Positions 1-6,227 of a DNA stretch of 18,467 nt are shown here, piece after piece. The stretch spans positions 1 through 18,467 of the forward strand of contig URHD01000039.1 in NCBI GenBank assembly GCA_900547585.1. Reading direction: 5' to 3'. How positions within the stretch are numbered: position 1 is the stretch's first letter; each line of letters opens with the position of its first letter. A program made the translations under genes and the position numbers. Below the pieces are notes generated by a model. That model saw only the letters and a list, made by a program, of their open reading frames with translations, did no database searches and was not told the origin of the DNA. The stretch comes from an uncultured bacterium (GTDB taxonomy: Bacteria; Cyanobacteriota; Vampirovibrionia; Gastranaerophilales; Gastranaerophilaceae).

Positions 1-161
1 GCCGAGCCGTCAAAGGAAATTTCATTGTTCAAAATTCTGTCGATTTCATACGCGGGCAGATTTATGTTTTTTACCTGTCCGGAAATATCTGAAAACTGGA
101 GATAGATGGAGTTTATATTTTTTTCTTTAATTATGTTTTTAATTTCTGCGTCGGTAGGCAT
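1..161 (-). CDS. glnA: Glutamine synthetase type I, N-terminal fragment (cut by window edge)
   Basis: The enzyme makes glutamine from glutamate, ammonia and ATP in the cytoplasm. Only the first 53 codons are present; the gene continues off the left edge. The visible residues fit the N-terminal beta-grasp region of GSI: after a short helix the chain reads INSIYLQFSDISGQVKNI, then LPAYEIDRIL and ISFDGS. This matches the family pattern of a xRLQFTDxxGxxKN strand followed by a FDGSS motif. The ATG at 161 gives the usual short leader before the first strand. There is no clear Shine-Dalgarno sequence, and a TATAAT lies only 6 nt upstream of the ATG. It is divergent from the small gene at 293. Confidence 0.82.
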   Translation of the reverse strand, partial: MPTDAEIKNIIKEKNINSIYLQFSDISGQVKNINLPAYEIDRILNNEISFDGS

Positions 162-167
162 ATTTTC

Positions 168-173
168 ATTATA
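168..173 (-). promoter_or_regulatory. -10-like TATAAT six bases before the glnA start
   Basis: On the minus strand TATAAT is followed by 6 nt and then ATG, so transcription at normal spacing would begin at or beside the start codon, giving a leaderless mRNA. No good -35 element is visible 16-18 bp upstream. In this AT-rich intergenic region the match could be chance. Confidence 0.35.
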
Positions 174-292
174 CTTTAAAAATACTCTTTTTAGTTGAGA
201 TTGTTCTTCAAAATTAAACTTTTTGAAATTCAAGCCGAAAATTATTATACAAAGACCCCAAAATCTTCGACAAATCTAAGGAATATACATTT

Positions 293-598
293 ATGACAAG
301 CACTTACAGCTTTGAAAATCGCAGCGGCGATATTTTTTGCGGCATTGAAGAGTTGAAAGCATACATTAACGAAAATAACTGCAAAACGCTTAATATAGAC
401 ATTTCTTCGCTTAATTTTATCGACGCAATGAAAGTCTGCGTACTTTGTTCGACATTTCATTTTGCAAAATACCTCGACGGCAGGCTCAGATGGCTCGTCA
501 AGGACGAAATCGTCAAAAGTCAGATAAAACCCATGCGTCTGATTAACGTTGATATCGAAACATATTCAAAATTTGAAGAACTGTCAAAAATCGCTTAA
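293..598 (+). CDS. Small STAS-like protein of unknown function
   Basis: A 101-residue soluble protein with no signal peptide or membrane segment. The segment LNIDISSLNFIDAMKVCVL (about residues 34-52) resembles the beta strand-loop-helix core of STAS/anti-sigma-antagonist domains, which typically read (L/V)DLSxVxFID(S/A). The usual phosphorylatable Ser after the Asp is Ala here (FIDA), so a classical SpoIIAA-type switch is doubtful. A Shine-Dalgarno AAGGA at 279-283 lies about 9 nt before the ATG and supports this start. It stands alone between divergent glnA and the next plus-strand gene, which has its own promoter. The STAS assignment is inference from one motif; it may simply be a lineage-specific hypothetical protein. 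Confidence 0.6.
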   Translation: MTSTYSFENRSGDIFCGIEELKAYINENNCKTLNIDISSLNFIDAMKVCVLCSTFHFAKYLDGRLRWLVKDEIVKSQIKPMRLINVDIETYSKFEELSKIA

Positions 599-619
599 AT
601 ATTAAATATTGTTAATAAT

Positions 620-682
620 ACTTTCTTGAACAGCAATAATTTCCTTGTAGGTTTTTTAATATAATTGTAGGTACAAGAAAGT
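620..682 (+). promoter_or_regulatory. Promoter region inside a 9-bp inverted repeat, upstream of the 689 gene
   Basis: A perfect -10 TATAAT lies at 660-665, about 24 nt before the ATG at 689. There is no convincing -35. It lies between the arms of a perfect inverted repeat, ACTTTCTTG at 620-628 and CAAGAAAGT at 674-682. The right arm covers the only Shine-Dalgarno-like stretch (AAGAAAG). The arms could be an operator. They could affect translation only if a transcript from upstream contains both. Confidence 0.45.
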
Positions 683-688
683 TTCTTA

Positions 689-2035
689 ATGGCAGATTTA
701 TTGTCAAAAATGACGGTTAATAAAATCCCAACAGCGCAAACTGCACCGGTAAAAGCTCCTGTTCAGCCAAAAACTTCACAATCAGAAGAAAAATCCGAAT
801 CTAATATGACAAAAAAGATTCTCCTCGGAGCAGCAGCCGCGGCGGCTATTGCGGTTGCGGGGATTTATATTGTTAAAAGCAGAAAGAAACCCTCGTCCCT
901 CACACATCAAAAACCGGCAAGCTCCGTCAATCCTGAACCGATACCTCCGAAAACGCCTGCAGCACCGGAGACGCCAGTTGTTGAACAAATAAAAACAGCC
1001 GAACACACAAAACAAACCATTGAAGAATTTAAACAAACAGGCAAATTTATAAAAGGCAAAGCCGTTATGAACAACGGCGAAATTTTCACAGGTCAGTTGA
1101 CAAACGAGCGCAAAGACGGCTCAAAATTCTTGCTTGAGTACAAAGACGGGCTTGTGCGTTCGGTGAAAAAACTGAACGGCGAAGAACAGGTTTTTGAAAA
1201 AACTTTCAGCTACAACCAAAACGGTCAAATCCGCACTATTTCAAGAAACGGCAAAGAAACCGCTGAATTTTTATACGATGAACAGGGCAGAAAGTTTGTA
1301 TTCCGTCGATTCGAGGATAATATGCACTATTTCTTCAACAAAGACGGGAAGTTGGATCATGCTATTGATATGAAAAAAGTGGATTCGCAATACACAGACT
1401 CAAACGGAGTAGGTCATTGCTTCGACCTAAGGCATAATAAGGAAATGAAATACACTAAAGAGTATCCTGATGGACACGATGAAAACATATGTGTGTCAGG
1501 GCATCGATTTTTTGACGAATCCTGGGTCGAACAAAATTCGGAATTAGCAAAAAAATACAAACAGAAATATCACGTAGAAAAAGGCGAGAGTATTAAGCAA
1601 GAAAACGCGTTTTCCACAGGTATAAACTATGCATACGACAACTATGGCAAAAATTTTGACAATTCTTATCAGATAAAGAAAGTTGTCAGTGTAGACAAAA
1701 ATATGAAAAGGCATAAATCATATATACTTGCGCATTTCCCTGCAGATATCAAAATCAAACGTGTAAATCATAACGACAAAAAAATTCTTGAACTATGTGC
1801 GGACTGGCCAGGTGAAAAAGTTCTCGGAAAATACAATATTGAAACCAAAGAATTCACCGACTTAAACGGAATTACCGCAGAAGAAGCCAAAACCCAGCTC
1901 GACAAAATTTTTGAGGCAGCAAAACTCATAAAAGAAAAAGTTCTCGAGCTCTATAAGCTCCAGCGGAAAGAAAACCTGTACTGGGGTAAACTCAAAGAAG
2001 TTCGTGGACTTGACATAAATAAAACAATGCCATAA
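689..2035 (+). CDS. Membrane-anchored protein with MORN/YD-like repeats, unknown function
   Basis: A 448-residue protein. Residues 1-40 are polar and Pro/Gln-rich. Residues 44-62 form one Ala-rich transmembrane helix followed by KSRKK. Residues 67-97 are a Pro-rich linker. From about 120 there are short strand-rich units: GKAVMNNGEIFTGQLTNE and EYKDGLVRSV resemble MORN-type hairpins, while YNQNGQIRTISRNGKE, YDEQGRKFVFRRF and NKDGKLDHAI resemble YD/RHS-type units. The C-terminal 50 residues are a charged, probably helical segment. This looks like a bitopic envelope protein with a repeat domain beyond a flexible stalk. Topology is unclear because positive charges flank both sides of the helix. 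No catalytic motif is visible. The ATG is preceded only by a weak AAGAAAG. Confidence 0.7.
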   Translation: MADLLSKMTVNKIPTAQTAPVKAPVQPKTSQSEEKSESNMTKKILLGAAAAAAIAVAGIYIVKSRKKPSSLTHQKPASSVNPEPIPPKTPAAPETPVVEQIKTAEHTKQTIEEFKQTGKFIKGKAVMNNGEIFTGQLTNERKDGSKFLLEYKDGLVRSVKKLNGEEQVFEKTFSYNQNGQIRTISRNGKETAEFLYDEQGRKFVFRRFEDNMHYFFNKDGKLDHAIDMKKVDSQYTDSNGVGHCFDLRHNKEMKYTKEYPDGHDENICVSGHRFFDESWVEQNSELAKKYKQKYHVEKGESIKQENAFSTGINYAYDNYGKNFDNSYQIKKVVSVDKNMKRHKSYILAHFPADIKIKRVNHNDKKILELCADWPGEKVLGKYNIETKEFTDLNGITAEEAKTQLDKIFEAAKLIKEKVLELYKLQRKENLYWGKLKEVRGLDINKTMP

Positions 2036-2059
2036 TAACGACAAAACCTCATCCAGCCG

Positions 2060-2199
2060 CGTCATTGCGAGGCTTTCACCGTGATATCTTATACAATCGC
2101 ATATCCGAAGCAATCTTGGGAATAATAGTTTGCCTCCGGCGAGATTGCTTCGTTACTTCAATTAATGTGCACATTTCCGCTTCTCGCTTTGCAATGACG
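2060..2199. repeat. Palindromic intergenic element of the GTCATTGCGAG/GAAGCAATC type
   Basis: The outer arms are CGTCATTGC at 2060-2068 and GCAATGACG at 2191-2199. A perfect inner inverted repeat is formed by CGAAGCAATCT at 2106-2116 and AGATTGCTTCG at 2142-2152. No coding frame fits. Short sequences of this type, beginning GTCATTGCGAG and containing GAAGCAATC, are recurrent intergenic palindromes in many bacterial genomes and behave like non-autonomous (MITE-like) elements. It occupies most of the left half of the 349-base gap between the 689 gene and prfA. Confidence 0.7.
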
Positions 2200-2257
2200 G
2201 AGTGCAGCAGCAAGTAGTTGAACGAATCGGTCAATAAATCCTCTTTTTTCTACTTTC

Positions 2258-2341
2258 TGTCACCCTGAAATTGGTTCAGGATTGCAAGGTTAAAGTTAAA
2301 ACACAACGCCCTTGCGTTTCCGAAATAAATTCGGAATGACA
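2258..2341. repeat. Second palindromic element with TGTCA/TGACA ends and three hairpins
   Basis: The element is bounded by TGTCA at 2258-2262 and TGACA at 2337-2341. Three stem-loops follow one another: CCTGAA/TTCAGG (2264-2269 with 2275-2280), GCAAGG/CCTTGC (2284-2289 with 2310-2315), and TTCCGAA/TTCGGAA (2318-2324 with 2330-2336). The last has no T-run after it, so it is not a classical terminator. The sequence differs from the 2060-2199 element but sits 58 bp from it, and it resembles the widely scattered TGTCACCCTGAA/TTCGGAATGACA palindromes. Confidence 0.65.
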
Positions 2342-2370
2342 TTAGTAATGTTCCCAATTTTTTTGTTTAT

Positions 2371-2376
2371 TATAAA
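2371..2376 (+). promoter_or_regulatory. -10-like TATAAA eight bases before prfA
   Basis: TATAAA lies 8 nt before the prfA ATG, in a stretch with no Shine-Dalgarno sequence. If it is used, the transcript would have almost no leader. There is no good -35 at standard spacing, and the flanking DNA is very AT-rich. Confidence 0.3.
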
Positions 2377-2384
2377 ATAAAACT

Positions 2385-3467
2385 ATGAAAGATATGCTAG
2401 ACAAAATTCTTCAAATTGAAGAAAAATATAAAGAACTGGGCATTACGCTCTCCGACCCTGCGGTAATTCAGGATTATGAACGCTTTCGCGACCTTTCAAA
2501 GCAAAGAAAAGCAATGGAAGAAACCGTTGAGGTTTATCAACAATGGAAAGCCAACAACGAAGCCATCGACGACGCAAAAGAGCTGATTAAGTCCGAATCC
2601 GACGAAGAAATGAAAGAATTTCTCAAATCGGAAATCGAAACAAACGAAAAGAAAAACGAAGAACTCTCAGAACGTATGAAAGTCCTGCTTCTCCCGCGAG
2701 ATCCGATGGATGACAAGGATATTATGCTCGAAATCCGCGGCTCGGCAGGCGGCGACGAGGCTAACATATTTGCAGGCGACCTGATGAGAATGTATTTGCG
2801 TTTCGCGGACAAACAGGGCTGGCAAACACAAATTTTGAGCATGACTGAATGCGAAGCCGGCGGTGTTTCTGAAGTAATCATTTCTATCAAAGGCGATAGC
2901 ATTTATTCCAAGCTAAAATACGAATCCGGCGTACACCGCGTTCAAAGGGTTCCCCAGACAGAGTCACAGGGGCGTGTTCACACCTCCACAGCGACTGTCG
3001 CAGTTATGCCCGAGGTCGATGATGTCGAAATCGAGCTGAATCCGTCTGATTTGGAGATTTCAACAGCACGCTCGGGTGGCGCAGGCGGTCAGAACGTAAA
3101 CAAAGTTGAAACAGCTGTGCGCGTTTTCCACAAACCGAGCGGAATCATGATTTTCTGCACAGAAGAACGCTCGCAGCTCCAGAACAAAGAAAGAGCTTTG
3201 CAAATTTTGAAAGCAAAACTCTACGACATAGAAACTCAAAAACAAATGCAGGAAATCACCGACCTTCGCCGTTCACAGGTGGGCACAGGCGACCGTTCGG
3301 AAAGAATCAGAACCTACAATTTCCCGCAGGGCAGGCTGACCGACCACAGAATCGGTCAAAACCTCAATGTTTGGACGGTTATTGACGGCGATTTGGAAGA
3401 ATTAATAAATCTTCTTATTGAACATGACCAGAAACTTAAACTCGAAAAATTAGCAGAACTCAACTAA
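2385..3467 (+). CDS. prfA: Peptide chain release factor 1
   Basis: RF1 recognises UAA and UAG in the ribosomal A site and triggers peptide release. The length (360 aa) is typical. A helical N-terminal domain covers about 1-105. The PxT codon-recognition tripeptide is at 190-192, here PQT where many RF1 proteins have PAT, PVT or PET, within VQRVPQTESQGRVHTS. The catalytic GGQ is at 234-236 in SGGAGGQNVNKVETAVR. The lack of an SPF motif separates it from RF2. The ATG at 2385 gives the normal N-terminus but has no clear ribosome binding site. The ZIP transporter follows 19 nt later on the same strand, so the two are probably cotranscribed. Confidence 0.96.
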   Translation: MKDMLDKILQIEEKYKELGITLSDPAVIQDYERFRDLSKQRKAMEETVEVYQQWKANNEAIDDAKELIKSESDEEMKEFLKSEIETNEKKNEELSERMKVLLLPRDPMDDKDIMLEIRGSAGGDEANIFAGDLMRMYLRFADKQGWQTQILSMTECEAGGVSEVIISIKGDSIYSKLKYESGVHRVQRVPQTESQGRVHTSTATVAVMPEVDDVEIELNPSDLEISTARSGGAGGQNVNKVETAVRVFHKPSGIMIFCTEERSQLQNKERALQILKAKLYDIETQKQMQEITDLRRSQVGTGDRSERIRTYNFPQGRLTDHRIGQNLNVWTVIDGDLEELINLLIEHDQKLKLEKLAELN

Positions 3468-3486
3468 CAGTTCTCAAGGGATAACT

Positions 3487-4278
3487 ATGGATTCACAATA
3501 TTTATTGGCATTTGCGCTGACCCTGATAGCGGGATTTGCAACTGTAGCGGGCGGTTCGCTCTCATTTATCATGAAAAGAACAAACATGCGCGTTCTTGCC
3601 ATCGGGCTGGGTTTTTCCGCCGGTGTAATGGTCTATATGGCACTTACAGAGATTTTGAAAGACTCAAGAGCCTATACTGCGCAGTTTTTCGGTGATATGG
3701 CGCCGTTGATTACCTTTCTCGGGTTCTTTACTGGTATCGGAATAGCCGCTTTAATCGACTATTTCATGCCTGCCCACTTCGGAAACGATTTAATCGACAA
3801 GCCCGAAAGCGAAATCACAGAAAAGGACGAAAAAGTCAACCAGGCCGGCATTTTAACCGCGCTTGCAATCTGCCTGCACAGATTTCCCGAGGGTTTGACA
3901 ATGTTTCTGGTTGCAAGCACAAACATAAAGCTCGGACTTCCGCTGGCAGTCGCACTTGCTATCCACAACATGCCCGAGGGGATTGCGATAAGCCTCCCGG
4001 TTTATCATGCAACGGGGAAAAAACGCATCGCCATGCTTTTCACGTTTCTGGCAAGCCTTTCCGGCCCAGTCGGCGCAATAATCGGATTTATTTTGATAAA
4101 AATGTTCATGCCACAGATGGCAATCGGCGTTTTATTCTCAATTGTTGCAGGGATTATGGTTTATATTTCTCTGGATACATTAATGCCTCTGGCGCGTGAA
4201 TACGGAGAAAATCACGACGTTATGATCGGAATTTTCGCGGGAATGTTCTTTATCGGTGCAGGGCTTCTTCTGGTATAA
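3487..4278 (+). CDS. ZIP-family divalent metal transporter (ZupT-like)
   Basis: An inner-membrane importer for zinc and related divalent metals. It has 263 residues and about eight hydrophobic segments. The family signatures are CLHRFPEGLTMF at 129-140 and IHNMPEGIAIS at 159-169, followed by PVYHATGKKR as in ZupT proteins and by LMPLARE near 232-238. Two binuclear-site positions look altered. The first motif is HR where ZupT proteins have HN, and the third motif reads SLSGPVGA where homologues have SGLAEPxGA, so the Glu is missing. The site may therefore be mononuclear. AAGGG at 3476-3480 lies 6 nt before the ATG and fixes the start. It follows prfA closely, with no terminator between. Confidence 0.9.
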   Translation: MDSQYLLAFALTLIAGFATVAGGSLSFIMKRTNMRVLAIGLGFSAGVMVYMALTEILKDSRAYTAQFFGDMAPLITFLGFFTGIGIAALIDYFMPAHFGNDLIDKPESEITEKDEKVNQAGILTALAICLHRFPEGLTMFLVASTNIKLGLPLAVALAIHNMPEGIAISLPVYHATGKKRIAMLFTFLASLSGPVGAIIGFILIKMFMPQMAIGVLFSIVAGIMVYISLDTLMPLAREYGENHDVMIGIFAGMFFIGAGLLLV

Positions 4279-4306
4279 ATTTATTTTTTCCCATAAGCAC
4301 GCAAAA

Positions 4307-4383
4307 GTAATAGTTATAATAATTTCACTTTGTAGTTATTTCAAGATATCGGAACGGAAAAGTGAAATTATTATAACTATTAC
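4307..4383. repeat. Long perfect hairpin: 25-bp inverted repeat with a 27-nt loop
   Basis: Arms 4307-4331 and 4359-4383 are exact reverse complements over 25 bp, separated by 4332-4358. It starts 29 nt after the ZIP transporter stop codon. No T-run follows on the plus strand, so it is not an ordinary rho-independent terminator, although such a hairpin would protect or process a 3' end. No coding frame is convincing. A similar but unrelated-sequence hairpin lies at 7092-7177. Confidence 0.8.
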
Positions 4384-4422
4384 ACAAAACCCCGAAAATC
4401 AAAAACAAAAGATACAAAGGAA

Positions 4423-4448
4423 ACCGGGGAAGGCTATTTCCCCCGGGT
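4423..4448 (-). terminator. Probable terminator of the flagellin gene
   Basis: A GC-rich stem of the form ACCGGGGAA / TTCCCCCGGGT surrounds a short loop, about 28 nt past the flagellin stop on the minus strand. It is followed in transcript direction by a moderately U-rich stretch (TTTCCTTTGTATCTTTTG). The stem has one bulge. It abuts the 13-nt flagellin flanking repeat at 4447-4459. Confidence 0.6.
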
Positions 4449-4459
4449 AAAGAGTATTA
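4447..4459 (-). repeat. Downstream arm of a 13-bp inverted repeat flanking flagellin
   Basis: GTAAAGAGTATTA at 4447-4459 is the exact reverse complement of TAATACTCTTTAC at 5368-5380. The pair encloses the flagellin gene, with this arm 16 nt after the stop codon and the other about 28 nt before the start codon. In the minus-strand transcript the two arms can base-pair, joining the 5'UTR and 3'UTR. Confidence 0.8.
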
Positions 4460-4475
4460 GTTAATCCTTTGTTTT

Positions 4476-5339
4476 TTAACCGCCAATCAACTGGAGCGCA
4501 AGAGCCGGCAGCTGGTTAGCCTGCGTCAGAAGAGCTGCTGTTGATTGTTGAAGAATCTGGTATTTTGAGTAGTTTGCAGCTTCTTCCGCAATATCCGCGT
4601 CCATAATTGTCGATTTGGCTTCAGTTGAGTTTTCTACGTTCGTTACGAGCGAATCCAACGCTGAATCCAGCCTGTTCTGGTAAGCACCGATTGCAGCTTT
4701 CCTTGTATTCAAGTCCAAAAGCGCAGTATCAAGCGTTTCAATGAACGCCGCAGCGTTCGTTGCATTTTCAAAAGCAGTAGTAATTGTGCCTGCAGCATCT
4801 CCGCCCAGCAAAGTATCAGCATCCGTTGCCGCAAATACCGTAGCGTCAATCACCATTGAGTTTTGGTCCTCATCAGCGTTAGGGCCGACCTGCAATCTCA
4901 AGCCGTCGGGCAGCCCGGTACCGTCCAAAAGATGCAAACCGTTGAACTGTGAAGCAGTAGCGACCCTAGTGATTTCCTGTGCACGGTATTGAACTTCATC
5001 AGCCATTGCCTGCATAGATTCATCGGAATAAACGCTGTTAGCAGCCTGCACAGCCAAATCTCTCATTCTTAAAAGGTTGTCTTCGAGAAGTTCAATGTCT
5101 CCTTCTGCAATCTGAAGCAGATTTGTGCCGGTTTTGACGTTTGTTTGAGCTACTTTTGAGCCTCTGATTTGTGTTTCTAAATTTGTTGCGATAAACATCC
5201 CCGCAGCATCATCAGCCGCCTTGTTTACCTTGTACCCTGTGGACATTCTCTGCAGCGCAGTGTTGAGCCCGTTTGTCGCATTCGTTAAATTCCTTTGGGC
5301 AATTAACGAGGACATGTTCGTGTTCACAATAATAGCCAT
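4476..5339 (-). CDS. fliC: Flagellin
   Basis: The major filament subunit, exported unfolded through the flagellar type III apparatus. At 287 residues it is a compact flagellin: conserved D0/D1 N-terminus (residues 1 to about 140, with VNTNMSSLIAQRNL and the stretch ending KAADDAAGMFIATNL), a very short variable part (about 141-215), and a conserved C-terminus with NRLDSALDSLVTNVENSTEA and SKYQILQQSTAALLTQANQ. D1 has LRMRDLAVQAAN, so the Arg, Leu and Glu positions known to contact TLR5 (R90, L94, E114 in enteric FliC) correspond to R91, L95 and E115. AGAGGAA upstream is a good ribosome binding site. It has its own sigma-28 promoter, a structured 5'UTR and a terminator. No other flagellar gene is adjacent. 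Confidence 0.97.
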   Translation of the reverse strand: MAIIVNTNMSSLIAQRNLTNATNGLNTALQRMSTGYKVNKAADDAAGMFIATNLETQIRGSKVAQTNVKTGTNLLQIAEGDIELLEDNLLRMRDLAVQAANSVYSDESMQAMADEVQYRAQEITRVATASQFNGLHLLDGTGLPDGLRLQVGPNADEDQNSMVIDATVFAATDADTLLGGDAAGTITTAFENATNAAAFIETLDTALLDLNTRKAAIGAYQNRLDSALDSLVTNVENSTEAKSTIMDADIAEEAANYSKYQILQQSTAALLTQANQLPALALQLIGG

Positions 5340-5357
5340 TTGTTTTTCCTCTTTCTT

Positions 5358-5387
5358 CCATCCTTGGTAATACTCTTTACAAGATGG
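5358..5387 (-). promoter_or_regulatory. Flagellin 5'UTR hairpin whose loop is complementary to the 3'UTR
   Basis: In the leader, CCATC (5358-5362) pairs with GATGG (5383-5387), and TTG (5364-5366) with CAA (5380-5382), around one bulged base. The loop at 5367-5379 almost coincides with the 13-nt element 5368-5380, which is perfectly complementary to 4447-4459 in the 3'UTR. It lies about 19 nt before the start codon and just upstream of the ribosome binding site. Confidence 0.6.
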
Positions 5388-5407
5388 TATTTCTCTCTAC
5401 GTATCTA

Positions 5408-5434
5408 TTTACGGCACAATTTTTGATAACTTTA
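5408..5434 (-). promoter_or_regulatory. Sigma-28 (FliA) promoter of flagellin
   Basis: On the minus strand TAAAGTTA, an 11-nt spacer and GCCGTAAA match the sigma-28 consensus TAAAGTTT-N11-GCCGATAA at 7 of 8 and 6 of 8 positions with ideal spacing. The start of transcription would be near 5401, giving a leader of about 62 nt. Confidence 0.82.
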
Positions 5435-5470
5435 TACAACTTTAGTATGATATTTCTACAACTTTAGTAT
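5435..5470. repeat. Two 14-bp direct repeats upstream of the flagellin promoter
   Basis: TACAACTTTAGTAT occurs at 5435-5448 and exactly again at 5457-5470, a 22-bp period (two helical turns), directly upstream of the -35 element. Read with the gene, each repeat contains TAAAGTT, the same word as the -35. This could be an activator site or decoy -35 elements. Confidence 0.75.
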
Positions 5471-5528
5471 AGTATTTTACATAAAAAGTTTAACCACTCA
5501 TACCAAAGTATTAAAAATGCATAAAAAA

Positions 5529-5552
5529 ACAGAGCATAGTCCCATGCTCTGT
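5529..5552 (-). terminator. Rho-independent terminator of the EF-hand gene
   Basis: A perfect 9-bp stem, ACAGAGCAT (5529-5537) and ATGCTCTGT (5544-5552), encloses a 6-nt loop. On the minus strand it is followed by a run of seven U (forward A at 5523-5529). It lies 26 nt past the stop codon of the 5579-6139 gene and separates that gene from the flagellin promoter. Confidence 0.88.
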
Positions 5553-5578
5553 GTAATAAATTGAGAATAGTTTGTTTT

Positions 5579-6139
5579 TTAAGAATCTGAATCTTTAGGA
5601 TACAAATTGTCAATTAAGCTCGACGGCTCCTCATCAGAAGCATTTTCATCGCCATAAAAAACCGTCATATCCGAGGCTTTGAAAGATTGATATTTGGTTT
5701 TCATCTTTTCTTCGTCTGCTTTAAGGCTAAAAGCCCTGATTTCAGCGTCTGTAACCCTTCCGTTTCCGTCAGTATCAATCTGGTCAAAATAGTTTAATAC
5801 AGTCGAGGTCAAACTGCTATTCCCCATTGCCCCGGAGGAGCAAAGTTGCACAATCTCCTGATAAGAAAGCCCGTTTTGCTGGAGTTTTGAGGTAAGGTTC
5901 GATACATCATCCGCAGAAATAGTACCATCTCCGTCTTTGTCCAGTGCAGAAAAATTAGAAGATAAGTACTGAGCAAAGCTTGAATTGTAACCCAACTGCT
6001 GAAGAACCTCTGTGGAGGGATTTGTTATATCTTTCAGCGAAATTTTACCGTCAGTACTGTTCTGCGCAAGAATAGAATAAGTGTTTTGTAATCCGTAAAG
6101 GGCGGTATTCATTAGCCCTGAGCCGTTTAATAGTCCCAT
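5579..6139 (-). CDS. EF-hand calcium-binding protein
   Basis: A 186-residue protein with two canonical EF-hand loops, DKDGDGTISADD at 67-78 and DTDGNGRVTDAE at 122-133. A degenerate third loop, QNSTDGKISLKD at 26-37, keeps Asp and Gly at positions 5 and 6 but has Gln and Ser at positions 1 and 3. The second loop ends in Glu as usual; the first ends in Asp. Calcium binding is expected for the two complete loops. There is no Sec signal peptide or membrane helix, and the N-terminus (MGLLNGSGLMNTALYGLQ) is Gly/Asn/Leu-rich. ACGGAGC upstream is a ribosome binding site. It lies just upstream of flagellin on the same strand but is separated by a strong terminator, so it is an independent unit. I see no sigma-28 promoter for it. 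Confidence 0.88.
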   Translation of the reverse strand: MGLLNGSGLMNTALYGLQNTYSILAQNSTDGKISLKDITNPSTEVLQQLGYNSSFAQYLSSNFSALDKDGDGTISADDVSNLTSKLQQNGLSYQEIVQLCSSGAMGNSSLTSTVLNYFDQIDTDGNGRVTDAEIRAFSLKADEEKMKTKYQSFKASDMTVFYGDENASDEEPSSLIDNLYPKDSDS

Positions 6140-6227
6140 TTTTGTGCTCCGTTCCTGTAATTCTTATAACTCATGTTCAGTTTAATGTTTTTTTGCCAAA
6201 AGTAAACCCGCTGATTAAAGTAGATTT

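Noticed and set aside
245..460. 71-codon minus-strand frame
   Set aside because: Antisense to the STAS-like gene, whose start is supported by a ribosome binding site.
4256..4450. 64-codon frame after the ZIP gene
   Set aside because: It is made mostly of the long inverted repeat and the flagellin terminator.
4447..5380. Insertion-sequence interpretation of the 13-bp repeats around flagellin
   Set aside because: There is no transposase, the gene inside is a normal flagellin, and no target-site duplication is seen outside the repeats.
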